From positions 1 through 34,029 of the forward strand of contig NZ_CAKKMF010000058.1 of the NCBI RefSeq assembly GCF_918697925.1: a stretch of 34,029 bases of DNA, written 5' to 3'. This DNA is from Arthrobacter sp. Bi26. Its GTDB lineage: Bacteria; Actinomycetota; Actinomycetes; Actinomycetales; Micrococcaceae. Both the position numbers and the translations under genes were made by a program. The notes beneath the pieces were generated by a model. That model saw nothing but the letters and a program-made list of their open reading frames with translations, was not told the origin of the DNA and did not search any database. This document shows, piece after piece, positions 15,603-23,093 of the stretch (within the stretch, counting starts at the first letter, position 1; each line of letters opens with the position of its first letter).

Positions 15603-17117
15603 TCAGGCGCCGAATTTGGGGGTGTGGACGGTGCCGAGGGTGATGTGGACGGCCTGCTGGTCGGTGTAGAAGTCGATGGACCGGTAGCCGCCCTCGTGGC
15701 CCAGGCCCGAGGCCTTGACCCCGCCGAACGGGGTGCGGAGGTCGCGGACGTTGTGGCTGTTGAGCCAGACCATGCCGGCCTCGACGTTCTGCGAGAAGTT
15801 GTGCGCCCGGGTCAGGTTCTGGGTCCAGATGTAGGCCGCCAGCCCGTACCTGGTGTTGTTCGCCAGGGCGAGGGCTTCGTCGTCGGTATCGAACGGGGTG
15901 ATGGCAACGACGGGGCCGAAGATCTCCTCCTGGAAGATCCGCGCGTCCGGGGCGACGTCGGCGAACACGGTGGGGGCGATGTAGTTGCCCTCCGGAAGGT
16001 GGTCCGGGCGGCCGCCGCCGGCCAGCAGCCGGCCCTCGGACTTGCCGATCTCCACGTAGGAGGCCACCTTGGCGTAGTGCTCCGGGTGGACCAGGGCACC
16101 GACCTCGGTCTTGGGGTCGTGCGGGTCGCCCACCACGATGTTCTTGGCCCGGGCGGCGTACTTGTCGCAGAATTCCTCGTACACCGCGCGTTCCACCAGG
16201 ATCCGGGAGCCGGCGGTGCAGCGCTCGCCGTTGAGGGAGAAGACGCCGAACAGGGCGGAGTCGATCGCGGCGTCGAGGTCGGCGTCGGCGAACACGATGC
16301 ACGGGGACTTGCCGCCGAGCTCCATGGACAGGCCCTTGAGGTTGGCCGCGGCGTTGCGGAAGATCGTCTGGCCCGTGGTGGTTTCACCGGTGAAGGAGAT
16401 CAGCGGGACATCCGGGTGCTTCACCAGGGCGTCGCCTGCCTCCTCGCCGAGGCCGTTGACGAGGTTGAACACGCCGTCGGGAAGGCCGGCGTCCTTGAAG
16501 ATCGTCGCCCACAGCGAGGCGGACAGGGGAGTGAATTCGGCCGGCTTGAGGACCACGGTGTTGCCGGTGGCCAGGGCCGGGGCGAGCTTCCAGGACTCGA
16601 GCATGAACGGGGTGTTCCACGGGGTGATGAGGCCCGCGACGCCGATCGGCTTGCGGTTGACGTAGTTGATCTGGGCGCCGGGGACCTTCATGGCGTCGTC
16701 GAACTGGGCCACGATCAGGTCCGCGAAGAAGCGGAAGTTCTCGGCCGCGCGCAGCGCCTGGCCCTTGGCCTGTGTGATAGGCAGGCCGGTGTCGAAAGTT
16801 TCGAGCTCGGCGAGGCGCGCCTCCTGGGCCTCGACGGCGTCGGCGATCCTGTTCAGGATCCGGGCCCGTTCGCGGGGCTTCATCTTCGGCCACGGTCCGT
16901 TGGTGAACGCGTCGCGGGCGGCGGCGACGGCGAGGTCGATGTCTTCCTTCTGGCCGGCGGCGGCGGTGGCGTAGTTCTGGTTGGACACCGGGTCCAGGAC
17001 GTCGAAGGTCGCCCCGCCCACCGAATCAACGAATTCGCCGTTGATGTAGTGCTGGATGTGGGTGGGAAGGTCCTTCGGAACGTAGTGGGTCTGGGTGGAT
17101 TCGGCAGTGAACGTCAT
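15603..17117 (-). CDS. hpaE: 5-carboxymethyl-2-hydroxymuconate semialdehyde dehydrogenase
   Basis: A 504-residue NAD-dependent aldehyde dehydrogenase that oxidises the HpaD ring-opening product. Catalytic Cys300 lies in Asn-Gly-Glu-Arg-Cys-Thr-Ala-Gly. General base Glu266 lies in Met-Glu-Leu-Gly-Gly-Lys. Asn168 is in Thr-Pro-Trp-Asn, and the cofactor-binding Lys191 is in Lys-Pro-Ala-Glu. Length is standard. The start is ATG at 17117 with AAGGA upstream, nine bases after the regulator gene. The pathway assignment rests on position between hpaD and the other hpa genes. Confidence 0.93.
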   Translation of the reverse strand: MTFTAESTQTHYVPKDLPTHIQHYINGEFVDSVGGATFDVLDPVSNQNYATAAAGQKEDIDLAVAAARDAFTNGPWPKMKPRERARILNRIADAVEAQEARLAELETFDTGLPITQAKGQALRAAENFRFFADLIVAQFDDAMKVPGAQINYVNRKPIGVAGLITPWNTPFMLESWKLAPALATGNTVVLKPAEFTPLSASLWATIFKDAGLPDGVFNLVNGLGEEAGDALVKHPDVPLISFTGETTTGQTIFRNAAANLKGLSMELGGKSPCIVFADADLDAAIDSALFGVFSLNGERCTAGSRILVERAVYEEFCDKYAARAKNIVVGDPHDPKTEVGALVHPEHYAKVASYVEIGKSEGRLLAGGGRPDHLPEGNYIAPTVFADVAPDARIFQEEIFGPVVAITPFDTDDEALALANNTRYGLAAYIWTQNLTRAHNFSQNVEAGMVWLNSHNVRDLRTPFGGVKASGLGHEGGYRSIDFYTDQQAVHITLGTVHTPKFGA

Positions 17118-17126
17118 TGTTTTTCC

Positions 17127-17831
17127 TTACTGCTGTGTGGTCTGCGGGGTCGGGAGCTCGATTGCCGCCGCCTGGGCGAGGTACGCGTCCAGGGTGGCGC
17201 TGCGGTGGCGGCGGGCGGCCTTTTCGATGTCATCCGGGCTGGCGCCGGACTCGATGAGCTGCAGCAGGGCCTCGTGCTCGTCCACGGATTCGTGGGCGCG
17301 GCCGGGGACGAAGCGGAACGTGGATGAGCGCAGGGACGCCAGCCGGTTCCAGCCCCGGTGCACGAGATCCAGGATGTGCGGGTTGGGGCAGTGCTCGAAC
17401 AGGACGCTGTGGAAGTCCTGGTTCAGCCTGGTGAACCGGACGGGGTCGAAGTGCTGCAGGCATTCGCGCATCTCAGCGTTGACGGCCCGGGCGCGGGCCA
17501 CGTCCGCCTCCCCGATCAGCGGAGCCGAGAGTGCTGTGGCGGCGCCCTCGACGATGCTGAGCGTCTGCATTGTGTAGAGGTACTCGGTGGGGTCGATGCC
17601 GGCCACCGTGGCGCCGACGTTCCGCTCGAACTTGACCAGGCCCTCGGCCTCGAGCCGGCGGATGGCTTCGCGGACCGGGACCACGCTGACACCCAGGTCC
17701 TCGGCGATCTTTGCCAGCACCAGCCGGTAGCCGGGGGAGTAGGTCCCGTCCACGATCCGCGACTTGATGGCCGTATAGGCCTGCTCGGATTTGCTCACTG
17801 TTGCAGTGGCCGTGGCGGCTGTGTCAGTCAT
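17127..17831 (-). CDS. GntR-family (FCD domain) regulator of the hpa operon
   Basis: A 234-residue transcription factor. Residues about 14-80 form a winged helix-turn-helix, with Ser-Val-Val-Pro-Val-Arg-Glu-Ala-Ile-Arg-Arg-Leu-Glu-Ala-Glu-Gly-Leu typical of GntR proteins. Residues about 90-225 form an all-helical FCD ligand domain with the metal-binding pattern Asn-x-x-Phe-His, Asp-Glu-His and Arg-His-Arg. It overlaps the end of the FAH-RraA gene by eight bases, so it is the second gene of the operon and probably regulates itself. A GTATAC palindrome at the operon promoter is a fitting operator. The likely ligand is a pathway intermediate or a hydroxyphenylacetate, which is inference. Confidence 0.9.
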   Translation of the reverse strand: MTDTAATATATVSKSEQAYTAIKSRIVDGTYSPGYRLVLAKIAEDLGVSVVPVREAIRRLEAEGLVKFERNVGATVAGIDPTEYLYTMQTLSIVEGAATALSAPLIGEADVARARAVNAEMRECLQHFDPVRFTRLNQDFHSVLFEHCPNPHILDLVHRGWNRLASLRSSTFRFVPGRAHESVDEHEALLQLIESGASPDDIEKAARRHRSATLDAYLAQAAAIELPTPQTTQQ

Positions 17832-19305
17832 GGGCTTTGCCGGCTTCCCATTCCTGGTAGCGGGTCCGCCATGCGGCGTTGAGCGGGTAGAGCCCGTCCA
17901 CGCTGTGGCCCTGCTGCACCATTTCGGCGATGAAGGTCTCCTCGCGTTCCTGGGCGATGGAGTCGTCCGCGAGCTCTTCGGCGAGGGCCGGCGGGATCAC
18001 CAGGATGCCGTCCGCGTCGGCCACGATGATGTCCCCGGGCTGCACGGTGGTGCCGCCGCAGGCGATGGTGATGTCCGTGTCCCACGGGATGTGCCGGCGG
18101 CCCAGGACTGCGGGGTGCGGGTTGGCATAGTAGGTGGGCATGTCCATGGCGGCCACGGCGGAGAAGTCGCGGACGCCGCCGTCGGTGATGATGGCGGCGG
18201 CGCCGCGGACCTGGGCGCGGAGGGCCAGGATGTCGCCGATGGTGCCGGTGCCCTTTTCGCCGCGGGCTTCCATCACGAGGATCTCGCCCTCGTTGACGGA
18301 GTCGATGGCCTTCTTCTGGGCGTTGAAGCCGCCGCCGTGGGCCTTGAAGAGGTCCTCGCGGTTGGGGACGTAGCGCAGGGTCCGGGCCAGGCCCACGATC
18401 CGCTGCTCCGGCCGGGTGGAGGTCAGGCCGTCGATGCTGACGTTGTTCAGGCCTCGCTTGCGCAGCTGGGAGGAGAGGGTGGCGGTGCAGACGCTTTCCA
18501 GCTTCGCCTTCAGTTCCGGGGACAGGATAGGTCCGACGGCGGCGAGGCCGGCGGCTTCACGGGAACCGTAGGCTTCCTCGCGCTGCAGATCGTCGGTCTT
18601 GGGCCGGGCGCCGAAGTCCGCGAACGGCGTCGTGCCTTCCGCCACCCGGGTGACCAGCCGGCCGGTAGAGAGAGCGGTGGGTTCGCCGGCGCTGACTTCC
18701 ACCTCGACGACGTCGCCCGGCTTGGCCACCGAAGCCCCGGCGGGGGTGCCGGTGAGGATGATGTCGCCCTCTTCGAGGGTGAGCAGCTGGGACAGATCGG
18801 CCACGAGCCGGGCGAACGGGAAGAGCAGGTCCCCGGTGGTGTCGTCCTGGACCAGTTCGCCGTTGTGCCAGGTGCGGATCCGCAGTTTGGCGGGATCGAC
18901 GGCGTCGGCCGCGATCAGGCCCGGTCCCACCGGCGTGAAGCCGTCGCCGCCTTTGGAGCGGAGGTTGGAGCCCTTGTCCGCGTAGCGGAGGTCGTACACG
19001 CCGAGGTCGTTGCTGGCGGTGACCCACTCGACATGGCTCCACGCGTCCTCGATGCCCACGCGACGGGCGGGCTTGCCGATGATCAGGGCGATCTCGCCCT
19101 CGTAGCCGAGGAGTTCGCAGCCGGCCGGGCGCTCCACGCTTGAGGGGGCTGCTGCCGAACCGATTGCCAGGGACGACGACGGCTTCAGGAAGTAGGAAGG
19201 CTGCTCGGGTGTGCGGCCGCGCTGGGCTGCCCGGCTGGGGTAGTTGATGTGCACCGCGATGACCTTGCGGGCCGCGGCCAGGATGTGGTCGGTGACCTGT
19301 TCCAA
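17824..19305 (-). CDS. FAH-domain (HpaG-like) and RraA-like domain fusion protein
   Basis: A 493-residue two-domain protein heading the operon. Residues about 1-240 are a fumarylacetoacetate hydrolase fold: likely metal ligands are Glu69, Glu71 and Asp100, plus Leu-Thr-Gly-Thr-Pro-Ala-Gly at 184-190. This is the HpaG type of decarboxylase/isomerase. Residues about 258-480 are RraA/HMG-aldolase-like, with Gly-Asp at 357-358, Asp-Gly-Gly-Val-Arg-Asp at 375-380 and Asp-Ala-Asp-Gly at 430-433. The Arg-Asp pair used for metal and substrate in RraA-type aldolases is kept, so the second domain is probably an enzyme, not only an RNase regulator. E. coli HpaG has two FAH domains; here the second seems replaced. 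The start is TTG at 19305 with a strong GAGGAG element. Confidence 0.9.
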   Translation of the reverse strand: MEQVTDHILAAARKVIAVHINYPSRAAQRGRTPEQPSYFLKPSSSLAIGSAAAPSSVERPAGCELLGYEGEIALIIGKPARRVGIEDAWSHVEWVTASNDLGVYDLRYADKGSNLRSKGGDGFTPVGPGLIAADAVDPAKLRIRTWHNGELVQDDTTGDLLFPFARLVADLSQLLTLEEGDIILTGTPAGASVAKPGDVVEVEVSAGEPTALSTGRLVTRVAEGTTPFADFGARPKTDDLQREEAYGSREAAGLAAVGPILSPELKAKLESVCTATLSSQLRKRGLNNVSIDGLTSTRPEQRIVGLARTLRYVPNREDLFKAHGGGFNAQKKAIDSVNEGEILVMEARGEKGTGTIGDILALRAQVRGAAAIITDGGVRDFSAVAAMDMPTYYANPHPAVLGRRHIPWDTDITIACGGTTVQPGDIIVADADGILVIPPALAEELADDSIAQEREETFIAEMVQQGHSVDGLYPLNAAWRTRYQEWEAGKAHD

Positions 19306-19330
19306 GAGTTACTCCTCATCGAGTACGAAA

Positions 19331-19371
19331 TCGTATACGAAAACTATGGTCCGGGATCCGTGGAACGTCAA
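19331..19371 (-). promoter_or_regulatory. hpa operon promoter with GntR-type operator
   Basis: On the minus strand TTGACG (19371-19366), a 17-bp spacer and CATAGT (19348-19343) form a good sigma-70-type promoter. The predicted start falls in the palindrome TCGTATACGA at 19331-19340. The GTATAC core is the kind bound by FCD-type GntR repressors. A further TACGA half-site lies at 19324-19328. Binding here would block transcription; the leader to the TTG start is about 30 nt. Confidence 0.6.
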
Positions 19372-19429
19372 GCCCCTTTTCGGCAATTTCCAAAGTGCTT
19401 GTAACCCGCGTCATATCTGCCGTACAGTT

Positions 19430-19481
19430 TTGGATTGGGAATCAAAATTCTATTATCGAACGTCAAGTTCTAATATCGAAC
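19430..19481 (+). promoter_or_regulatory. Promoter region of the hydroxylase with two IclR-like sites
   Basis: Two near-identical 14-mers, TTCTATTATCGAAC at 19448-19461 and TTCTAATATCGAAC at 19468-19481, are spaced 20 bp apart, two helical turns. Each has GTTC- or ATTC-like and GAAC arms, the pattern of IclR-family operators at actinobacterial aromatic genes. TTGGAT at 19430-19435 and TATTAT at 19451-19456 are promoter candidates that overlap the first site, although the 15-bp spacer is short. Confidence 0.5.
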
Positions 19482-19526
19482 ACCACGACGGCGACAGACC
19501 GCCACACAACGAAGTGAGGAAAGCCC

Positions 19527-21476
19527 GTGCATTTCCACCACCACGGTTACGTATCCGGTGACCCGCGAGTCCAGCCGGCCGCCGGCGTCGGCATCGACCG
19601 TCCCACGCAGCTTCCGGACGAGGTCGACGTGCTCATTGTGGGCACCGGGCCTGCGGGCATGCTCACCGCCGCGCAACTCTCCCAGTTCCCGGGCGTCACG
19701 ACCCGGATCGTGGAGCGCCGCGCCGGCAGGCTCGCCATCGGCCAGGCCGACGGCATCCAGGCCCGGAGTGTCGAGACCTTCCAGGCCTTCGGTTTCGCCG
19801 AGCGGATCATCGCCGAGGCCTACCGCATCACCGAAATGGCCTTCTGGAAGCCGGACCCCGCGGACCCGTCCCGCATTCACCGCAGCGCCCGCGCCGTGGA
19901 CGACCCTGCCGGCATCAGTGAGTTCCCGCACCTGATCGTCAACCAGGCCCGCGTGCTGGACTACTTCGGCGAGTTCATGGCGAACTCGCCCACCCGCATG
20001 TCGCCGGACTACGGGCTGGAGTTCCGCGGCCTGGAGGTCACCGGTGAAGGCGAGTACCCCGTCACCGTGACCCTCCTGCACACGGCCGGCCCCTACGAGG
20101 GCCAGGAACGCACTGTCCGCGCCAAGTACGTCGTCGGTGCGGACGGCGCGCGGAGCAAGGTGCGGGAATCGATCGGCTGCACGCTCGCCGGCGACCAGGC
20201 CAACCATGCCTGGGGTGTCATGGACGTCCTCGCGAACACGGACTTCCCCGACATCCGGCTGAAGTGTGCCATCCAGTCCGGCCGGGGCGGCAGCATCCTG
20301 CATATCCCCCGTGAAGGCGGCCACCTCTTCCGCATGTACGTCGACCTCGGCGAGGTGGACCCCAACGACAAAGGCGCGGTCCGCAACACCACCATCGAGC
20401 AGATCATCGCCAAGGCGAACGAAATTCTCCACCCGTACACACTCGACGTGCGCAACGTCGCCTGGCACAGCGTGTACGAGGTGGGACACCGCCTCACCGA
20501 CCGGTTCGACGACGTCCTGCCGGAGCAGCGGGGCACCCGCACGCCGCGGGTGTTCATCACCGGCGACGCGTGCCACACGCACAGCGCCAAGGCCGGCCAG
20601 GGCATGAACGTCTCCATGCAGGACGGTTTTAACCTGGGCTGGAAGCTCGGACACGTGCTCGAGGGCCGCAGCCCGGAGACCCTGCTGTCCACGTACTCGG
20701 CCGAGCGCCAGGTCATCGCGAAGAACCTCATCGACTTCGACAAGGAGTGGTCGACGCTGATGGCGAAGAAGCCCGAGGAGTTCGAAAGCCCCTCCGAGCT
20801 CGAGGACTTTTATGTCAGCACCGCCGAATTCCCGGCAGGCTTCATGACCCAGTACGCACCCTCCATGCTCATCGGCGGGCCGGCGCACCAGGACCTGGCC
20901 GCCGGGTTCACCATCGGCAAGCGTTTCAAGTCCGCGCCCGTCGTGCGGGTCTGCGACACAAACCCGGTGCACCTCGGCCACCAGGCGAAGGCGGACGGTC
21001 GGTGGCGCATCTACGTCTTCGCGGACGCGGCAGCGCCGCAAACGGGCCAGCAGGGCGCGGGCGAGCAGGGCGCGGCGTCGCCCGTCGCCGAGTTCGCCGA
21101 CTGGATCGCGAACTCGCCGGACTCGCCCCTCGCCGCCACCCCCGAGGGGGCCGACCGTGATGCTTGGTTCGACGTGAACGTGATCTACCAGCAGGACCAC
21201 ACGAACCTCGACATCGGCGCCGTGCCGGCGGCGTTCAAGCCGCAGGTGGGCCCGTTCCAGCTCACCTACCTCGAGAAGGTCTACGCCACGGATCCGACGG
21301 CGGACATCTTCGAGCTGCGCGGCATCGACCGCGGCGGCGCGGTGGTGGTGGTGCGGCCTGACCAGTATGTGGCGAACGTCCTGCCGTTGACAGCGACGGC
21401 GGAGCTCGCCGCGTTCTTCGCGCCCCTCCTGCGGGCAGGCAACCGCGCCCGTGAATTCCAGAACCACGCGGGCTAA
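19527..21476 (+). CDS. FAD-dependent aromatic monooxygenase (phenol hydroxylase/MobA-like)
   Basis: A 649-residue class A flavoprotein hydroxylase. The FAD-binding Gly-Thr-Gly-Pro-Ala-Gly lies at 39-44. The DG motif is Val-Gly-Ala-Asp-Gly-Ala-Arg-Ser, and the GD motif Thr-Gly-Asp-Ala-Cys-His-Thr-His lies near 345, followed by Gly-Gln-Gly-Met-Asn. The last 190 residues form the thioredoxin-like domain of phenol 2-monooxygenase and 3-hydroxybenzoate 4-hydroxylase. It is divergent from the hpa operon, so it probably ortho-hydroxylates a hydroxyphenylacetate or related phenol to feed HpaD, but the substrate is not provable from sequence. The start is GTG at 19527 with GAGGAAAG upstream. The His-rich N-terminus is notable. 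Confidence 0.88.
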   Translation: MHFHHHGYVSGDPRVQPAAGVGIDRPTQLPDEVDVLIVGTGPAGMLTAAQLSQFPGVTTRIVERRAGRLAIGQADGIQARSVETFQAFGFAERIIAEAYRITEMAFWKPDPADPSRIHRSARAVDDPAGISEFPHLIVNQARVLDYFGEFMANSPTRMSPDYGLEFRGLEVTGEGEYPVTVTLLHTAGPYEGQERTVRAKYVVGADGARSKVRESIGCTLAGDQANHAWGVMDVLANTDFPDIRLKCAIQSGRGGSILHIPREGGHLFRMYVDLGEVDPNDKGAVRNTTIEQIIAKANEILHPYTLDVRNVAWHSVYEVGHRLTDRFDDVLPEQRGTRTPRVFITGDACHTHSAKAGQGMNVSMQDGFNLGWKLGHVLEGRSPETLLSTYSAERQVIAKNLIDFDKEWSTLMAKKPEEFESPSELEDFYVSTAEFPAGFMTQYAPSMLIGGPAHQDLAAGFTIGKRFKSAPVVRVCDTNPVHLGHQAKADGRWRIYVFADAAAPQTGQQGAGEQGAASPVAEFADWIANSPDSPLAATPEGADRDAWFDVNVIYQQDHTNLDIGAVPAAFKPQVGPFQLTYLEKVYATDPTADIFELRGIDRGGAVVVVRPDQYVANVLPLTATAELAAFFAPLLRAGNRAREFQNHAG

Positions 21477-21511
21477 GCGCCGGCCCACGGGCACCCTTCC
21501 GATGGCGCAGT

Positions 21512-21619
21512 GACGCTCCCGCCCAGTTGCTGCTGACCGCACCTCTGCGTACCCGCGAAATCCCGGTGGTGCGTAGAGGTGATGCGGGGTCCGGCACCGA
21601 GCAACTGGGATGGAGCGTC
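21512..21619 (+). ncRNA. Nested foldback structure downstream of the hydroxylase
   Basis: The outer arms GACGCTCC (21512-21519) and GGAGCGTC (21612-21619) are continued by CCCAGTTGCT (21522-21531) and AGCAACTGGG (21600-21609). An inner stem pairs 21540-21552 with 21569-21581: thirteen pairs, two of them G-U if transcribed on the plus strand. It may be a 3' UTR structure, a small RNA or a terminator. No protein is supported in the gap at 21477-21862. Confidence 0.5.
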
Positions 21620-21704
21620 GTCACGCGGAAGCAGGGACGAACGCGGACATCCCGCCACACACCGGCCCGGTTCCGCTACGGAAAACGTTCCGTGACACGA
21701 CAAT

Positions 21705-21740
21705 GGCCCGGCGCTACGGGTATACCAGCAGCGCCGGGCC
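21705..21740 (+). terminator. Rho-independent-like terminator
   Basis: GGCCCGGCGCT at 21705-21715 pairs perfectly with AGCGCCGGGCC at 21730-21740 across a 14-base loop, followed by GTTTG. A smaller hairpin ACGGAA-AACG-TTCCGT at 21678-21693 precedes it. It probably ends transcription of the hydroxylase unit. Confidence 0.6.
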
Positions 21741-21837
21741 GTTTGCTCGTCGCCGGCCCGGATCCGTAGCGAATTGCTGGAGCGCTCAGCCCGGGACTGG
21801 GTCCCGCGACGTGGCGGCAATCCTGGGGCTCAATTGT

Positions 21838-21868
21838 CCCTGAGTCGGCGTGTTCGCACGGCTCAGGG
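21838..21868 (-). terminator. Hairpin overlapping the dienelactone hydrolase stop
   Basis: CCCTGAGTCG at 21838-21847 pairs with CGGCTCAGGG at 21859-21868 with one mismatched position. The right arm covers the stop codon of the minus-strand gene. No T run is present. Confidence 0.4.
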
Positions 21869-22633
21869 CCTCAGGTGCTGGGCGAAGTGGTCCTCGATCC
21901 GCTGCCAGGCTTCGGGGGCCGATTCCGGGTCGGGGCCGATGCCCATGACCCGGAACAGTGGTCGCAGCGGCCTCGGCCCGGTCTCCACATCGTTGAGGAA
22001 GGCGTGCCCGGCGTGCGGGAATTCCTTGACGTCGTGGGCCACACCCAGGCGGTCGAGCACGGACTCGAGTTTCGCGGCCCCACCACGCAGGGTGCGGTCC
22101 TTGCCGCCGAAGTTGGCCACGATCGGGCAGGCCCCGGCGAGGGCCTCCTCCGGGTTCTTGGGGAGCCGGCCGTAGTTGACGGCTGCGGCGTCGAAGCCGT
22201 CATTGGCCAGGAGCAGGGCAAAGCCGCCGCCCATGCAGAACCCGATCACGCCGATCTTGCCCGTGGTCCGGCCGGATTCCCGGAGCCAGTCCCGGGCGGT
22301 GGCCAGATCGGTGAAGGCCCGGCCCTCGCCCGCAGCCAACGCACGCATGGTGGCCACGAGACAGCGGCGGGCGCCGCCGTCGCTGAAGAGGTCAACCGCC
22401 AGCGTCAGGTAACCGGCGGCCGCCATGCGGTTGGCGTGGCGGACGGTAATGTCGTCCAGGCCCAACGCTTCGTGGACCATCAGGACGGCAGGAAAAGGCC
22501 CGTCGCCCTCCGGCGTCGCCAGGTAGCCGCGCAGCACCGGCGAACCGCCGGCGGCAGCGCTGGCCCGGCTCAAGTCGACGTTGCTGAGATTCCGGCTGAC
22601 GCTCTGGCCGTGGTCTGCTTGGGTGCGTGCCAT
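21863..22633 (-). CDS. Dienelactone hydrolase-family protein
   Basis: A 256-residue alpha/beta hydrolase. The likely triad is Cys133 in Gly-Phe-Cys-Met-Gly-Gly, Asp179 in Gly-Gly-Lys-Asp, and His210 in Ala-Gly-His-Ala-Phe. Glu55 in Val-His-Glu-Ala-Leu-Gly is the residue that activates the Cys in this family. The enzyme class opens dienelactones in chloroaromatic breakdown, but many members have other substrates and no chlorocatechol genes are seen here. The start is the ATG at 22633, chosen over an in-frame ATG at 22672 because AAAGGGG lies just upstream of it. Confidence 0.87.
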   Translation of the reverse strand: MARTQADHGQSVSRNLSNVDLSRASAAAGGSPVLRGYLATPEGDGPFPAVLMVHEALGLDDITVRHANRMAAAGYLTLAVDLFSDGGARRCLVATMRALAAGEGRAFTDLATARDWLRESGRTTGKIGVIGFCMGGGFALLLANDGFDAAAVNYGRLPKNPEEALAGACPIVANFGGKDRTLRGGAAKLESVLDRLGVAHDVKEFPHAGHAFLNDVETGPRPLRPLFRVMGIGPDPESAPEAWQRIEDHFAQHLRP

Positions 22634-22680
22634 GGTGTCCCCTTTATCGGCTGTGTGGGGCCATTCTCGCAAACGGGCAC

Positions 22681-22722
22681 AAAAAAGCAGCGCCGGACAT
22701 CCCCCAAAGGAAAATCCGGCGC
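22681..22722 (-). terminator. Rho-independent terminator of csbD
   Basis: On the minus strand GCGCCGGA and TCCGGCGC (22722-22715 and 22697-22690) form an eight-pair stem, followed after three bases by six T (22686-22681). A T run on the opposite side (22731-22735) means it could work in both directions. Confidence 0.8.
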
Positions 22723-22739
22723 CGCAAACTTTTTAAGGA

Positions 22740-22916
22740 CTAGTCCTTCTTGAAGGTGTCCTTGACGTTTTCGCCGACCTTCTTCGCATCGGCTACAACC
22801 TGGTCCCGCTGGCCCTCGGCTCGAAGCTGGTCGTTGTCAGTGGCATTGCCAGCAGCTTCCTTGGCCTTGCCGCCGAGGTGCTCTGCTTCGTTCTGAATCT
22901 TGTCTCCGACGCCCAT
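22740..22916 (-). CDS. CsbD-family stress protein
   Basis: A 58-residue hydrophilic protein. Its pattern Gly-Asp-Lys-Ile-Gln-Asn-Glu-Ala-Glu, then Gly-Lys-Ala-Lys-Glu-Ala-Ala-Gly and a Lys-rich end, is that of the CsbD family, made in general stress in Gram-positive bacteria. Molecular role is unknown. The start is ATG at 22916 with GAAAGG upstream; a longer in-frame reading from 22973 lacks a ribosome-binding site and family similarity. A 10-bp palindrome, AAGCATGCTT, at 22973-22982 lies in the probable promoter region. Confidence 0.9.
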   Translation of the reverse strand: MGVGDKIQNEAEHLGGKAKEAAGNATDNDQLRAEGQRDQVVADAKKVGENVKDTFKKD

Positions 22917-23080
22917 GGTGTTGGCCACCTTTCGTTTCCGGTTGAAATTCACTGTCCAATCACCATAACACAAAGCATGCTTACTAATTCAAGGGTCTCC
23001 CGGGATGATCCTGCGGTGCGTCGACGCCGGCCGCGGCCTGGGCGGTTGGCGCAAGGGTGAAATTCCCCCGGCCCGCGGGC

Positions 23081-23086
23081 TAGGCT
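23081..23086 (+). promoter_or_regulatory. -10 box of a probable leaderless promoter
   Basis: TAGGCT, seven bases before the ATG at 23094 of the SRPBCC gene. Confidence 0.45.
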
Positions 23087-23093
23087 CGAGGTC

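Noticed and set aside
15624..17327. Long plus-strand open frame opposite hpaE
   Set aside because: Shadow of hpaE: Gly/Val/Asp-rich sequence without recognisable motifs, while hpaE has all catalytic residues.
19470..21542. 690-residue minus-strand open frame opposite the hydroxylase
   Set aside because: Shadow of the flavoprotein gene, which has clear FAD motifs and a ribosome-binding site.
21477..21862. Small proteins in the gap after the hydroxylase
   Set aside because: The short open frames have no ribosome-binding site or recognisable similarity and cross the hairpin structures.
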